Assembly: GCA_018713805.1 (NCBI GenBank)
Contig: DVOF01000088.1
Location: 1-7,529, forward strand
Length of the DNA stretch: 7,529 nucleotides
Direction of reading: 5' to 3'
From: Candidatus Aphodoplasma excrementigallinarum
GTDB taxonomy: Bacteria > Bacillota > Clostridia > UBA1381 > UMGS1253
Shown: in pieces, positions 1-5,184 of the stretch
Layout: each line of letters opens with the position of its first letter
Numbering within the stretch: position 1 is the stretch's first letter
Position numbers and translations under genes: made by a program
Notes under the pieces: generated by a model
What the model saw: only the letters and a program-made list of their open reading frames with translations
What the model was told of the DNA's origin: nothing
Databases searched by the model: none

Positions 1-5
1 TTTTG

Positions 6-14
6 TGGTAAAAT
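6..14 (+). promoter_or_regulatory. Extended -10 promoter of the HAD phosphatase gene
   Basis: TGG-TAAAAT matches an extended -10 box (TGn plus a 5/6 match to TATAAT). It lies about 30 bases before the start codon, so transcription would begin near position 21. Any -35 box falls outside the window, so only half of the promoter can be judged. Confidence 0.5.
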
Positions 15-44
15 ACACACACTATAAAACGAGAGGATTGCGAC

Positions 45-683
45 ATGAAAAAAAACGCTGTGATTTTTGATTTGGATGGAACGATGTGGAACGCATGCGA
101 GCCTGTGCTAATCTCCTGGAATGTGGTGCTGAGGCGGCACGGCCTTCCGGCTGTGAAAAAAGAAACGATCGAGAGCTTCATGGGCAAGACGCTTGGGCAG
201 ATCGTATCTTTGTATTTTACGGATATGACACAGGAGGAAGGGCTCAAAATCGCGAACGAATGCGTCCGGGAAGAGGCAAATTACCTGGCCGCACACGGCG
301 CGGCGCTCTATGACGGGCTTGCCGATACGCTCCGGCAGCTGGCGCAGCGTTACGAGTTGTGCCTTGTGAGCAACTGTGAGGCGGGCTATGCTGAGGCGTT
401 TTTGTCGTATCATAAGTTTGAACCGCTGTTTACCGACTATGAATATTCCGGGCGGACGAAAAAAAGCAAGGGGGAGAACATCCGCATGGTGATGGAGCGG
501 AACGGCATTGCAAAGGCCGTGTACGTCGGCGACACGCAGAGCGACTGCGACGCGGCGCGCCAGGCGGGGATTCCGTTTATTTTTGCGTCGTATGGGTTTG
601 GCAGCGTGGATTCAGCGGATGCGGCTGTAGCCGACATTAGGGAAGTGCCGGCGGCTGCCGAAGCGGTTTTTGACAAAATTTGA
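45..683 (+). CDS. HAD-superfamily hydrolase, phosphoglycolate phosphatase-like
   Basis: This 212-residue soluble protein is a haloacid dehalogenase-superfamily phosphohydrolase that would remove phosphate from a small phosphorylated metabolite in the cytoplasm. Motif I is FDLDGT (residues 8-13), with D9 as nucleophile and D11 as acid/base. Motif II is the serine of LVSN (residue 109). Motif III is a lysine in the TKKSKG stretch (about 139-142). Motif IV is GDTQSD (162-167), which binds Mg2+. The helical segment between motifs I and II (about residues 17-90) is a C1-type cap as in Gph/PGPase enzymes, and the length is normal for that group. The ATG start is preceded by AGAGG (32-36) with 8-base spacing. 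The substrate cannot be read from sequence; phosphoglycolate, pyrophosphate or a sugar phosphate are all possible. The next gene follows after 82 bases on the same strand. Confidence 0.9.
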   Translation: MKKNAVIFDLDGTMWNACEPVLISWNVVLRRHGLPAVKKETIESFMGKTLGQIVSLYFTDMTQEEGLKIANECVREEANYLAAHGAALYDGLADTLRQLAQRYELCLVSNCEAGYAEAFLSYHKFEPLFTDYEYSGRTKKSKGENIRMVMERNGIAKAVYVGDTQSDCDAARQAGIPFIFASYGFGSVDSADAAVADIREVPAAAEAVFDKI

Positions 684-720
684 TGAAAGTTGCGGATATT
701 CCCGGATGGCCCCGGCGTAT

Positions 721-744
721 ATTTGGCACATGCAGCAGCCAAAT
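721..744. repeat. Perfect 7-bp dyad upstream of the 65-aa gene
   Basis: ATTTGGC (721-727) and GCCAAAT (738-744) are exact inverted copies separated by 10 bases. They end 7 bases before the ribosome binding site of the next gene. This could be an operator or a small mRNA hairpin in the gap after the HAD gene. No T-run follows, so it is not a terminator. A 7-bp match can also arise by chance. Confidence 0.35.
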
Positions 745-765
745 TAACACCGAGGAGTTGATGAC

Positions 766-963
766 ATGCGAAACAGAACGCCCAAAAGGCGCAAAACAAA
801 TTATGTAAGCGATCATGTAGAAGAAATCGACCCCTGCAATGCGAGCTCCGCAATGGACTGTACCGGGCTGATGCCTACGCCGCCGCGCTCGGATGCTGAA
901 GTGGAGTCGTACAAGGCGGTTTACGACTTTGCCCCGCCGGAGGCGGCGGGCGGCGACAATTGA
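766..963 (+). CDS. Uncharacterised 65-aa protein
   Basis: I do not recognise this family with confidence. The start is well supported: GAGGAG (752-757) sits 8 bases before the ATG, and an intrinsic terminator follows the stop within 15 bases. That makes it a genuine short gene rather than a chance frame. The N-terminal ten residues are strongly basic (MRNRTPKRRK). The rest is acidic and proline-rich, with two cysteines (C24, C32), a conserved-looking DCTGLMPTPP segment (31-40) and an aromatic patch YKAVYDF (49-55). There is no signal peptide or membrane segment. It may be co-transcribed with the HAD gene 82 bases upstream. A weak independent promoter is possible (TTGACA at 670-675 with GATATT at 695-700, but 19-bp spacing). 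The TGL-P-PP pattern is reminiscent of small Clostridia proteins of unknown function, but that is memory and not a search result. Confidence 0.75.
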   Translation: MRNRTPKRRKTNYVSDHVEEIDPCNASSAMDCTGLMPTPPRSDAEVESYKAVYDFAPPEAAGGDN

Positions 964-977
964 CCGCATTTTAAAAG

Positions 978-1003
978 TCCCCGCTCCCTGCGGGGATTTT
1001 TTC
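978..1003 (+). terminator. Rho-independent terminator after the 65-aa gene
   Basis: The stem TCCCCGC (978-984) pairs perfectly with GCGGGGA (990-996) around a 5-base loop and is followed by six T residues. An A-run at 973-976 could lengthen the stem against the T-run. It ends the HAD/65-aa transcription unit and insulates the flippase gene. Confidence 0.9.
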
Positions 1004-1032
1004 TTTGGAGCGCGTAGATTTGCCGCGCCCAC

Positions 1033-1061
1033 TTGCCCATGCGGCTTTTTCATGCTATAAT
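1033..1061 (+). promoter_or_regulatory. Sigma-A promoter of the flippase gene
   Basis: TTGCCC (1033-1038), a 17-base spacer and a perfect TATAAT (1056-1061) preceded by TGC form a promoter with an extended -10. Transcription would start near 1068, leaving a leader of about 38 bases before the flippase ATG. Confidence 0.8.
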
Positions 1062-1105
1062 GATACAAGTATGGAAACTGATGACGATATGGTGGTTTTG
1101 GAGAT

Positions 1106-2491
1106 ATGGATAAATATAAACGGCTGGTAAGCAATACGTTCGTATTTGCGATCGCAGCGTTCAGCTCGAAGGTATTAATCTTTTTGATGATGCCCCTATA
1201 CACCAGGGTTATGTCGACGAGCGATTTTGGCCTGGTGGACGTATTGGTGCAGACGTGCAACCTGCTGATCCCGTTTGCCACAATTGGAATCAACAATGCG
1301 ATTATCCGGTTTGGGCTGGAACGGTCTACGAGCAAAAAGGGTGTGTTCACGATCGGCCTGATGACGATCCTGCTCGGATTTATCATCATGGTCTTATGTG
1401 ACCCGCTCATTTCAAAAGTGACGGTGCTGCAAGGGTATACCGGATATTTGTACCTGTTTGTGCTTGCGTCTGCACTCCACGGCCTGTGTTCGCAGTTTGC
1501 GCGCGCAATCGGCTATGTGCGCTTCTATGCAATCGACGGCGTGTTTTCCACCGTTTTGACCATTGTGCTCAATATCCTGTTCCTCGTTGTGTTCCGGTGG
1601 GGGATAGTGGGATACATATTATCGACGATCATTACGGACTTTACCTGTGCTATTCTGGTCTTTCTGCTGACGCGGCTGCACCGGTTTATCAGCTTTAAAA
1701 AGGTCACAAAGGCGCTGTATTACAAAATGCTCGCCTACTGCATGCCGCTGATCCCGAACACGGTATGCTCGCTGATTGTCAGCGTTTCAGACCGTTATAT
1801 CATCACCTATATGATAGGGGAGGCGGCTAACGGCATCTATGCGGTGTCCAATAAAATCCCGACAGTCCTAATGATTGTGGCAAATATCTTTGCAGAAGCG
1901 TGGCAGATCAGCGCTGTCACGGAGGAGGAGGGGCGCGAGCAGTTCTTCTCCCGCGTATGCGGCGTATATCAGGCGCTGGCGTTCTCTGTCGCGGCGGTAC
2001 TGATTGTGACGGCGCAGCTTTCGACAAAGATTTTGGCTGCTCCTGAATACTACGAGGCATGGCAGTACATCCCATTCCTCGTCATGGCGACGACGTTTTC
2101 CTGTATTGCGACGTTTTTGTCGAGTATATATATGGTGGAGAAGAAGAGTGTCTGCACGCTGTTGACAACGGTGCTCGGCGTTGTCGTCAACGTTGTGTTC
2201 AATATTTTGTGGATACCGTCCTATGGCATTTACGGCGCGGCGTTTGCGACGCTGGTAAGTTATTTTGTGATGTTTGTGGTGCGGGCTGTGCATACGAGGA
2301 AGTATGTCCGGATCCGGTGGAACATGGGTAAGCTTGTGTGCAATATCCTTGCGCTCGGCGCCGAATGTGCCATCATGATCAGCCAATGCCCGTTTTATCT
2401 CGTATATGCCATTGCGCTTACGCTGTTTGTTCTGGTGCTGAATTTCAAAGATATGATTGCAGTCCTGCGCGCAAGGTTCGGAAGAAGGTAG
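1106..2491 (+). CDS. MOP-superfamily polysaccharide flippase (Wzx/MurJ-like oligosaccharide transporter)
   Basis: This 461-residue integral membrane protein has an N-terminal region (LVSNTFVFAIAAFSSKVLIF, then a PLYTRVMSTSDFGLVDV-type segment) typical of the polysaccharide biosynthesis/Wzx family. Repeated hydrophobic stretches run through the whole chain, consistent with 12-14 transmembrane helices. Such proteins move undecaprenyl-linked sugars from the inner to the outer face of the cytoplasmic membrane, for teichuronic acid, capsule or other glycan assembly. Conserved family signs include an early arginine in PLYTR, GINNAIIRF near residue 60, and IPSYGIYGAAFATLVSY in the C-terminal half. 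The ATG at 1106 is the only ATG in frame after an upstream stop (1082-1084). Its ribosome site is not ideal: GGTGG at 1091-1095 is 10 bases away, and GGAG at 1100-1103 is only 2 bases away. Unusually, no glycosyltransferase or polymerase genes adjoin it on this strand. Its glycan substrate is unknown. Confidence 0.88.
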   Translation: MDKYKRLVSNTFVFAIAAFSSKVLIFLMMPLYTRVMSTSDFGLVDVLVQTCNLLIPFATIGINNAIIRFGLERSTSKKGVFTIGLMTILLGFIIMVLCDPLISKVTVLQGYTGYLYLFVLASALHGLCSQFARAIGYVRFYAIDGVFSTVLTIVLNILFLVVFRWGIVGYILSTIITDFTCAILVFLLTRLHRFISFKKVTKALYYKMLAYCMPLIPNTVCSLIVSVSDRYIITYMIGEAANGIYAVSNKIPTVLMIVANIFAEAWQISAVTEEEGREQFFSRVCGVYQALAFSVAAVLIVTAQLSTKILAAPEYYEAWQYIPFLVMATTFSCIATFLSSIYMVEKKSVCTLLTTVLGVVVNVVFNILWIPSYGIYGAAFATLVSYFVMFVVRAVHTRKYVRIRWNMGKLVCNILALGAECAIMISQCPFYLVYAIALTLFVLVLNFKDMIAVLRARFGRR

Positions 2492-2517
2492 GGAAAAAGC
2501 AAGCCCCCATTTATGAG

Positions 2518-2545
2518 AAAATCCCAGCCAAAGGCTGGGATTTTT
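2518..2545. terminator. Bidirectional terminator between flippase and tRNA-Thr
   Basis: AAAATCCCAGCC (2518-2529) and GGCTGGGATTTT (2533-2544) form a perfect 12-bp stem with a 3-base loop. A T-run lies on the right for rightward transcription and the A-run on the left serves leftward transcription. It begins 26 bases after the flippase stop and lies 25 bases beyond the 3' end of the convergent tRNA-Thr gene, so it probably serves both. Confidence 0.92.
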
Positions 2546-2570
2546 AAATGCAGCGTAGTTTGCTGCGACG

Positions 2571-2646
2571 TGGAGCTACCGATCCGATTCGAACGGACGA
2601 CCTGCTCATTACGAGTGAGCTGCTCTACCTGCTGAGCCACGGTAGC
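2571..2646 (-). tRNA. tRNA-Thr, anticodon CGU
   Basis: On the minus strand the full cloverleaf can be folded. The acceptor stem GCTACCG pairs perfectly with CGGTAGC. The D arm is GCTC/GAGC around AGCAGGTA. The anticodon stem is GCTCA/TGAGC with loop CTCGTAA, giving anticodon CGT (plus-strand positions 2611-2613), which reads ACG threonine codons. The variable loop is AGGTC. The T arm is GTCCG/CGGAT with the canonical TTCGAAT loop. Discriminator base is U and the CCA end is encoded. Total length is 76 bases. It faces the flippase gene and is transcribed away from tRNA-Arg. Confidence 0.97.
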
Positions 2647-2675
2647 AAATTTAATTCTGCGCTGCAACGAATGCT

Positions 2676-2704
2676 ATTATACTACAGAATTCGCAATTCG
2701 TCAA
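2676..2704 (-). promoter_or_regulatory. Sigma-A promoter of tRNA-Thr
   Basis: Read on the minus strand: TTGACG (2704-2699), a 17-base spacer and a perfect TATAAT (2681-2676). The start would fall near 2669, giving a 5' leader of about 23 bases before the mature tRNA. This is close to consensus, as expected for a stable RNA gene. Confidence 0.92.
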
Positions 2705-2738
2705 GCCCTGTTTTACAATTTTCAAAAACTTTTTTTGC

Positions 2739-2767
2739 TTGACTTTTCAGGAACGGTTTGTTATAAT
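2739..2767 (+). promoter_or_regulatory. Sigma-A promoter of tRNA-Arg
   Basis: TTGACT (2739-2744), a 17-base spacer and a perfect TATAAT (2762-2767) preceded by TGT (extended -10). It is back-to-back with the tRNA-Thr promoter; the two -35 boxes are 34 bases apart. The predicted start near 2774 leaves an AT-rich leader of about 43 bases. Confidence 0.92.
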
Positions 2768-2816
2768 TTTAGCGTTGTCTTATTTATATTTATATTCTAT
2801 TTTATACAGTTTATAC

Positions 2817-2891
2817 GCCCCCGTAGTTAAATGGATATAACAAGTCCCTCCTAAGGATTAGTTATCAGTTCGATTCTGGTCGGGGGTGCCA
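2817..2891 (+). tRNA. tRNA-Arg, anticodon CCU
   Basis: The cloverleaf folds fully. The acceptor stem is GCCCCCG/CGGGGGT, whose first pair is G1-U72. The D arm is GTTA/TAAC around AATGGATA. The anticodon stem is AGTCC/GGATT with loop CTCCTAA, giving anticodon CCT (2850-2852), which reads AGG arginine codons. The T arm is ATCAG/CTGGT with loop TTCGATT. Discriminator is G and CCA is encoded, 75 bases in all. The D-arm sequence AGTTAAATGGATATAAC matches the typical bacterial tRNA-Arg(CCU) as I remember it from E. coli argW. This tRNA is a known integration target for mobile elements in other bacteria, but no duplicated 3' end is visible here. Confidence 0.97.
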
Positions 2892-2928
2892 AATGCCGGG
2901 CTCAAAAGATTCCGGCATTTTATTTTTT
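2891..2928 (+). terminator. Rho-independent terminator of tRNA-Arg
   Basis: AAATGCCGG (2891-2899) pairs with CCGGCATTT (2912-2920), optionally extended by a G-T pair, around a loop of about 10-12 bases. TATTTTTT follows. The stem starts at the last base of the encoded CCA. Confidence 0.88.
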
Positions 2929-2971
2929 GACTGCTTAATACCCGGGCGAAGCTTTCGAAAGGGGATACCTT

Positions 2972-3511
2972 ATGCCGATAGATATGAAAAATATCATTTC
3001 CAATACGCTTGTATCCATGGCAAAACAAAAAGGGATCGATAAAATTACTGTGAAAGCGCTGATCGACGAATGCAACATTTCCCGGCAGACCTTTTATTAT
3101 CACTTTCAGGATATTATGGAGGTGATCGAATGGTCGATGGAGCAGGCAAGCAAAAACATGCTTGCCCGCAGCCTGAAAGCCGAAACACCGGAAGATGCGA
3201 TAGGTGTGCTCATCTCCACCGCCGCGGAAAACCGCACGCTGATCCGCAGGCTCCTCGATTCTCAAAAAAGGGAACAAATTGAGAAACTGTTTGTGCAGGC
3301 GGCCAGGACATACCTTCAGGAGCTTATCCGGAACAAGGCACAAAACCTTTCCATGAACTATTCCGATATGGAGGTGGCTCTCGACTTTTGGGCTTTTGGG
3401 ATATCTGGGCTGCTCCTTAAACACTGCGAACAGGAACAGATCGACGCCCAAAGCCTGGCCAGCCAGATTTGCCGCCTTATTCCCAACAGAGCTGAAAAAG
3501 ATTGCAAATAA
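2972..3511 (+). CDS. TetR/AcrR-family transcriptional regulator, DhaS-like
   Basis: This 179-residue protein has the standard TetR N-terminal DNA-binding domain. Helix 1 is around residues 5-20, and the helix-turn-helix is KITVKALIDECNISRQTFYYHF (about 24-45), with the family-typical tail TFYYHF. The C-terminal ligand-binding/dimer domain (about 60-175) ends in a DFWAFGISGLL segment that resembles the TetR_C group containing DhaS; no ligand can be inferred. A strong AAAGGGG ribosome site (2958-2964) lies 7 bases before the ATG. No clear promoter was found between the tRNA-Arg terminator and the gene; TTGACT at 2927-2932 has no matching -10 box, so readthrough or an unusual promoter is possible. 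It converges on the GT8 gene. TetR proteins often regulate themselves or a nearby divergent gene, but here the left neighbour is a tRNA, so the target is unclear. Confidence 0.9.
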   Translation: MPIDMKNIISNTLVSMAKQKGIDKITVKALIDECNISRQTFYYHFQDIMEVIEWSMEQASKNMLARSLKAETPEDAIGVLISTAAENRTLIRRLLDSQKREQIEKLFVQAARTYLQELIRNKAQNLSMNYSDMEVALDFWAFGISGLLLKHCEQEQIDAQSLASQICRLIPNRAEKDCK

Positions 3512-3536
3512 GCACTCCTTTTACGTAATGAATAGC

Positions 3537-3566
3537 AAAAGAGCCGGAAGCTTAAGCGGCTCTTTT
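3537..3566. terminator. Bidirectional terminator between TetR gene and GT8 gene
   Basis: AAAAGAGCCG (3537-3546) and CGGCTCTTTT (3557-3566) are exact inverted copies around a 10-base loop that contains AAGCTT. T-runs flank both sides. The stem lies 26 bases after the TetR stop and directly abuts the GT8 stop codon (3570-3568, minus strand), so it serves both convergent units. Confidence 0.92.
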
Positions 3567-3567
3567 A

Positions 3568-4416
3568 TTATTTTGCAAACTGTTTTTGTGTCAGATGGGC
3601 ATAGTGCTTATACAGGACGCCGAAGCGGTAGGGGTATCCCGGTTTCCAGGGCTTTGCCCGGCCGCAGAAGTGAAGGATGGCCGTGTGCGCGATCACATAG
3701 TCCAAATCTGCCTTCCCGGAACTGCTAAGCAGGTAGCTGTTGTAGTTGCGGGCGTCATAGTTCCAGATGAGATCGTTTAGCGGCAGGATTTTATTCCCGT
3801 ACATAGCGTTGAGGATATCCTGATCCGGCAGGAGCAGGCCAATCCTATGCTGCGCAGAATAAGCGAAGACATCATCCGGGACGATTTCTTTTCTGCATTC
3901 GCTTAAGTCCATCAGAAGCACTCCGGAGTTGAAATAATCGCTCTCAGTACCAAGCCGGATCCGGTTCACGTCGTTGGCAAATTCCGTCAGCCCCGTGTGG
4001 GACGCTGCGGCAAACAGGTTCCCGTCCAACTCGGTCTCCCACAGTGGGCGCAGGGAATTGATTACCAAAATATCCGGGTCCAGATACAGGATCCGATTTA
4101 GATTCCCTGGCAGCAGGTGCGGGGCAAGTAAGCGGTAGTACATCTCCTGCGGGTACCGCTTTGTCACAGGCGCGTCTTTAAAAAACGCGGGGTCTACCTG
4201 CACGGGAAACATCGCATACCCAAGCGTGCGGCACTGCCGCTCCACGCGCGCAAGACCCTCCGCCGGGATGCCGCTGTGCATCAGATATAATTCCACAGCC
4301 TCCTCCGGGTTATTGACCGCAACCGACGTCAATAGAACCTGAAGCTGAGGCAGATAGTTTTGATCCAGCGCAACCAGCAGCCGGATTGTATCTCTCTTTT
4401 TAATTTCACATTCCAA
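3568..4416 (-). CDS. Glycosyltransferase family 8 (LgtC/GspA-like)
   Basis: This 282-residue cytoplasmic or membrane-associated enzyme would transfer glucose or galactose from a UDP-sugar with retention of configuration. Hallmarks are: the N-terminal nucleotide-binding strand IRLLVALDQNYLPQLQVLLTS (11-31); YRLLAPHLLP (94-103); the metal-binding DxD motif in YLDPDILV (111-118, D113/D115); YFNSGVLLMDL (161-171); DQDILN (198-203); and the C-terminal metal-ligand region HFCGRAKPW (249-257). Length is normal for LgtC-like GT8 enzymes, with no long acceptor-binding tail. The start must be TTG (4416-4414), since no in-frame ATG precedes residue 47. GGTGAG lies 5 bases upstream. The start lies within the last codons of the DUF308 gene (11-bp overlap), implying translational coupling. 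B. subtilis GspA, a general stress protein, belongs to this family. The acceptor is unknown. Confidence 0.9.
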   Translation of the reverse strand: MECEIKKRDTIRLLVALDQNYLPQLQVLLTSVAVNNPEEAVELYLMHSGIPAEGLARVERQCRTLGYAMFPVQVDPAFFKDAPVTKRYPQEMYYRLLAPHLLPGNLNRILYLDPDILVINSLRPLWETELDGNLFAAASHTGLTEFANDVNRIRLGTESDYFNSGVLLMDLSECRKEIVPDDVFAYSAQHRIGLLLPDQDILNAMYGNKILPLNDLIWNYDARNYNSYLLSSSGKADLDYVIAHTAILHFCGRAKPWKPGYPYRFGVLYKHYAHLTQKQFAK

Positions 4417-4942
4417 TTTTGCTCACCGCCAGTACAAAATGATCGATACCTATCAGAATTAAATAACAGCCAATGATATAGCTGACCGAGAGGAAAGACA
4501 AAAGCGGATTAAAAATCATGGCAAAGCCCAACAGCAGCCCGAGAATATTGACGATCAGCGTGAAATAGTAACACCCGGCTCCCGCCGTCAGCCGGATTAT
4601 GGACAGGTGGGTCAGGCGCGAAATACAGTGGGCGATGAACCAGATTGGGAACAGGATGGTCAGCGCCCATATGCCGGCGTCGGGGTTAAACAGCAGCAAA
4701 ACGCCTGCAAGGACGCTTAAAATCCCCATTACAAGGGACACCGCCGGGCCAAAGCCTGTACGTTGTTCTATTTTAACATAAAATACGATATCGGCTATGC
4801 CGGTTATCACCGCCAAAATCCCATAAACGAAAACAATCCCCGCCAATGCGCCGGACGGGCGGGCAAAGGTCAAGATTCCCAGCACAATCAAAATAATGCC
4901 TATTATCAACTCTATCCATCCAAATGCCGACCTTCTTTTCAT
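4406..4942 (-). CDS. DUF308/HdeD-family membrane protein
   Basis: This 178-residue protein consists almost entirely of about six hydrophobic helices (roughly residues 9-26, 31-56, 66-85, 91-107, 124-144, 150-172). It carries the internal repetition typical of DUF308/HdeD proteins: LGILTFARPSGAL (21-33), VLLLFNPDAGIW (81-92) and FAMIFNPLLSF (140-150) are related, with the FNP motif present twice. In enterobacteria HdeD takes part in acid resistance; in Gram-positives the family's function is unknown. The start was chosen at the ATG at 4942-4940, because AAAGGAGG (4957-4950) lies exactly 7 bases before it. The frame stays open further upstream to 5068, but that extension lacks a ribosome site and runs through promoter-like sequence. 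It is the first gene of a two-gene operon with GT8 and is divergent from the FtsH operon. Confidence 0.88.
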   Translation of the reverse strand: MKRRSAFGWIELIIGIILIVLGILTFARPSGALAGIVFVYGILAVITGIADIVFYVKIEQRTGFGPAVSLVMGILSVLAGVLLLFNPDAGIWALTILFPIWFIAHCISRLTHLSIIRLTAGAGCYYFTLIVNILGLLLGFAMIFNPLLSFLSVSYIIGCYLILIGIDHFVLAVSKIGM

Positions 4943-4993
4943 CAAGATTCCTCCTTTGAATAAAAGTTTACTTCCTGCAAGTCCTCTGCTTAT

Positions 4994-5002
4994 AGCATAA
5001 CA
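4994..5002 (-). promoter_or_regulatory. Possible extended -10 box of the DUF308-GT8 operon
   Basis: On the minus strand TGT-TATGCT (5002-4994) fits an extended -10. An overlapping TATAAG (4994-4989) is an alternative. No good -35 box stands 16-18 bases upstream. One copy of the 12-bp direct repeat (5011-5000) overlaps this element, as a regulator site would. Confidence 0.35.
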
Positions 5003-5011
5003 GATTCCAAA
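5000..5011. repeat. 12-bp direct repeat, copy 1
   Basis: ACAGATTCCAAA occurs here and again at 5099-5110, 99 bases away in the same orientation. This copy overlaps the putative -10 region of the leftward DUF308-GT8 operon. It is a candidate binding site for a shared regulator. Confidence 0.55.
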
Positions 5012-5047
5012 ACAAAATAACACTTGCAATTTTTTGCTTTTGTCTTT

Positions 5048-5094
5048 ACAAAACCGCCAAAATGTCAAAATTCTTTACATTTTTGCGGTTTTGT
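5048..5094. repeat. 18-bp imperfect inverted repeat in the divergent intergenic region
   Basis: ACAAAACCGCCAAAATGT (5048-5065) and ACATTTTTGCGGTTTTGT (5077-5094) are complementary at 17 of 18 positions (mismatch C5058/T5084) around an 11-base AT-rich spacer. It lies centrally between two divergent operons, where no terminator is needed, and the stem is AT-rich without an unpaired T-run. It could be a large operator, a cruciform, the hairpin of an undetected small RNA, or a remnant of a small mobile element. Confidence 0.7.
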
Positions 5095-5098
5095 CCAT

Positions 5099-5110
5099 AC
5101 AGATTCCAAA
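5099..5110. repeat. 12-bp direct repeat, copy 2
   Basis: This is the second exact copy of ACAGATTCCAAA. It begins 4 bases after the inverted repeat ends and lies just upstream of the rightward promoter region, about 33 bases before the -10 box. Confidence 0.55.
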
Positions 5111-5119
5111 CATTGATAG

Positions 5120-5148
5120 TGGCAGTTTCCGTTATAGTTTGGTATAAC
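5120..5148 (+). promoter_or_regulatory. Likely promoter of the 150-aa gene/ftsH operon with an overlapping dyad
   Basis: TGGCAG (5120-5125), a 17-base spacer and TATAAC (5143-5148) preceded by TGG (extended -10) form a plausible sigma-A promoter. The -10 box is also the right arm of the dyad GTTATA-N6-TATAAC (5131-5148), so a repressor bound there would block it. The predicted start near 5155 gives a leader of about 30 bases. A better -35 match, TTGATA (5113-5118), is spaced too far (24 bases). Confidence 0.5.
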
Positions 5149-5184
5149 TAAAATCAGGATATACGCAAGAAGGGAGACTTGTTC

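Noticed and set aside
637..1410. 257-aa open frame on the minus strand
   Set aside because: It runs antisense across the HAD end, the 65-aa gene, a terminator and the flippase start, has no ribosome site and has low-complexity shadow-type composition.
2395..2667. 90-aa minus-strand frame (and the plus-strand 64-aa frame at 2548-2742) over the tRNA-Thr region
   Set aside because: Both run through a folded tRNA gene, and the minus-strand frame also runs through a terminator, so they are not protein genes.
2817..3511. tRNA-Arg plus TetR gene as the edge of an integrated mobile element
   Set aside because: No repeat of the tRNA 3' end, no integrase and no transfer genes are visible in the window.
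4943..5068. Upstream extension of the DUF308 frame to an ATG at 5068 (220-aa version)
   Set aside because: The extension lacks a ribosome site, encodes a non-family segment and crosses promoter-like DNA and a repeat arm; the ATG at 4942 has a perfect AAAGGAGG at 7 bases.
5000..5110. Small insertion element flanked by a 12-bp target duplication
   Set aside because: The segment between the direct repeats lacks convincing terminal inverted repeats; the 18-bp inverted repeat is asymmetrically placed. Operator sites are the simpler reading, though a genome-wide copy search would decide.
5120..5136. Sigma-54 type promoter suggested by TGGCAG
   Set aside because: The required GC at -12 is absent at the correct 10-base distance from the GG; the sigma-A reading with TATAAC fits better.
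4943..5184. CIRCE (HrcA) or CtsR heat-shock operator upstream of ftsH
   Set aside because: No TTAGCACTC/GAGTGCTAA pair and no tandem GGTCAAA heptads; a single TGTCAAA is insufficient.
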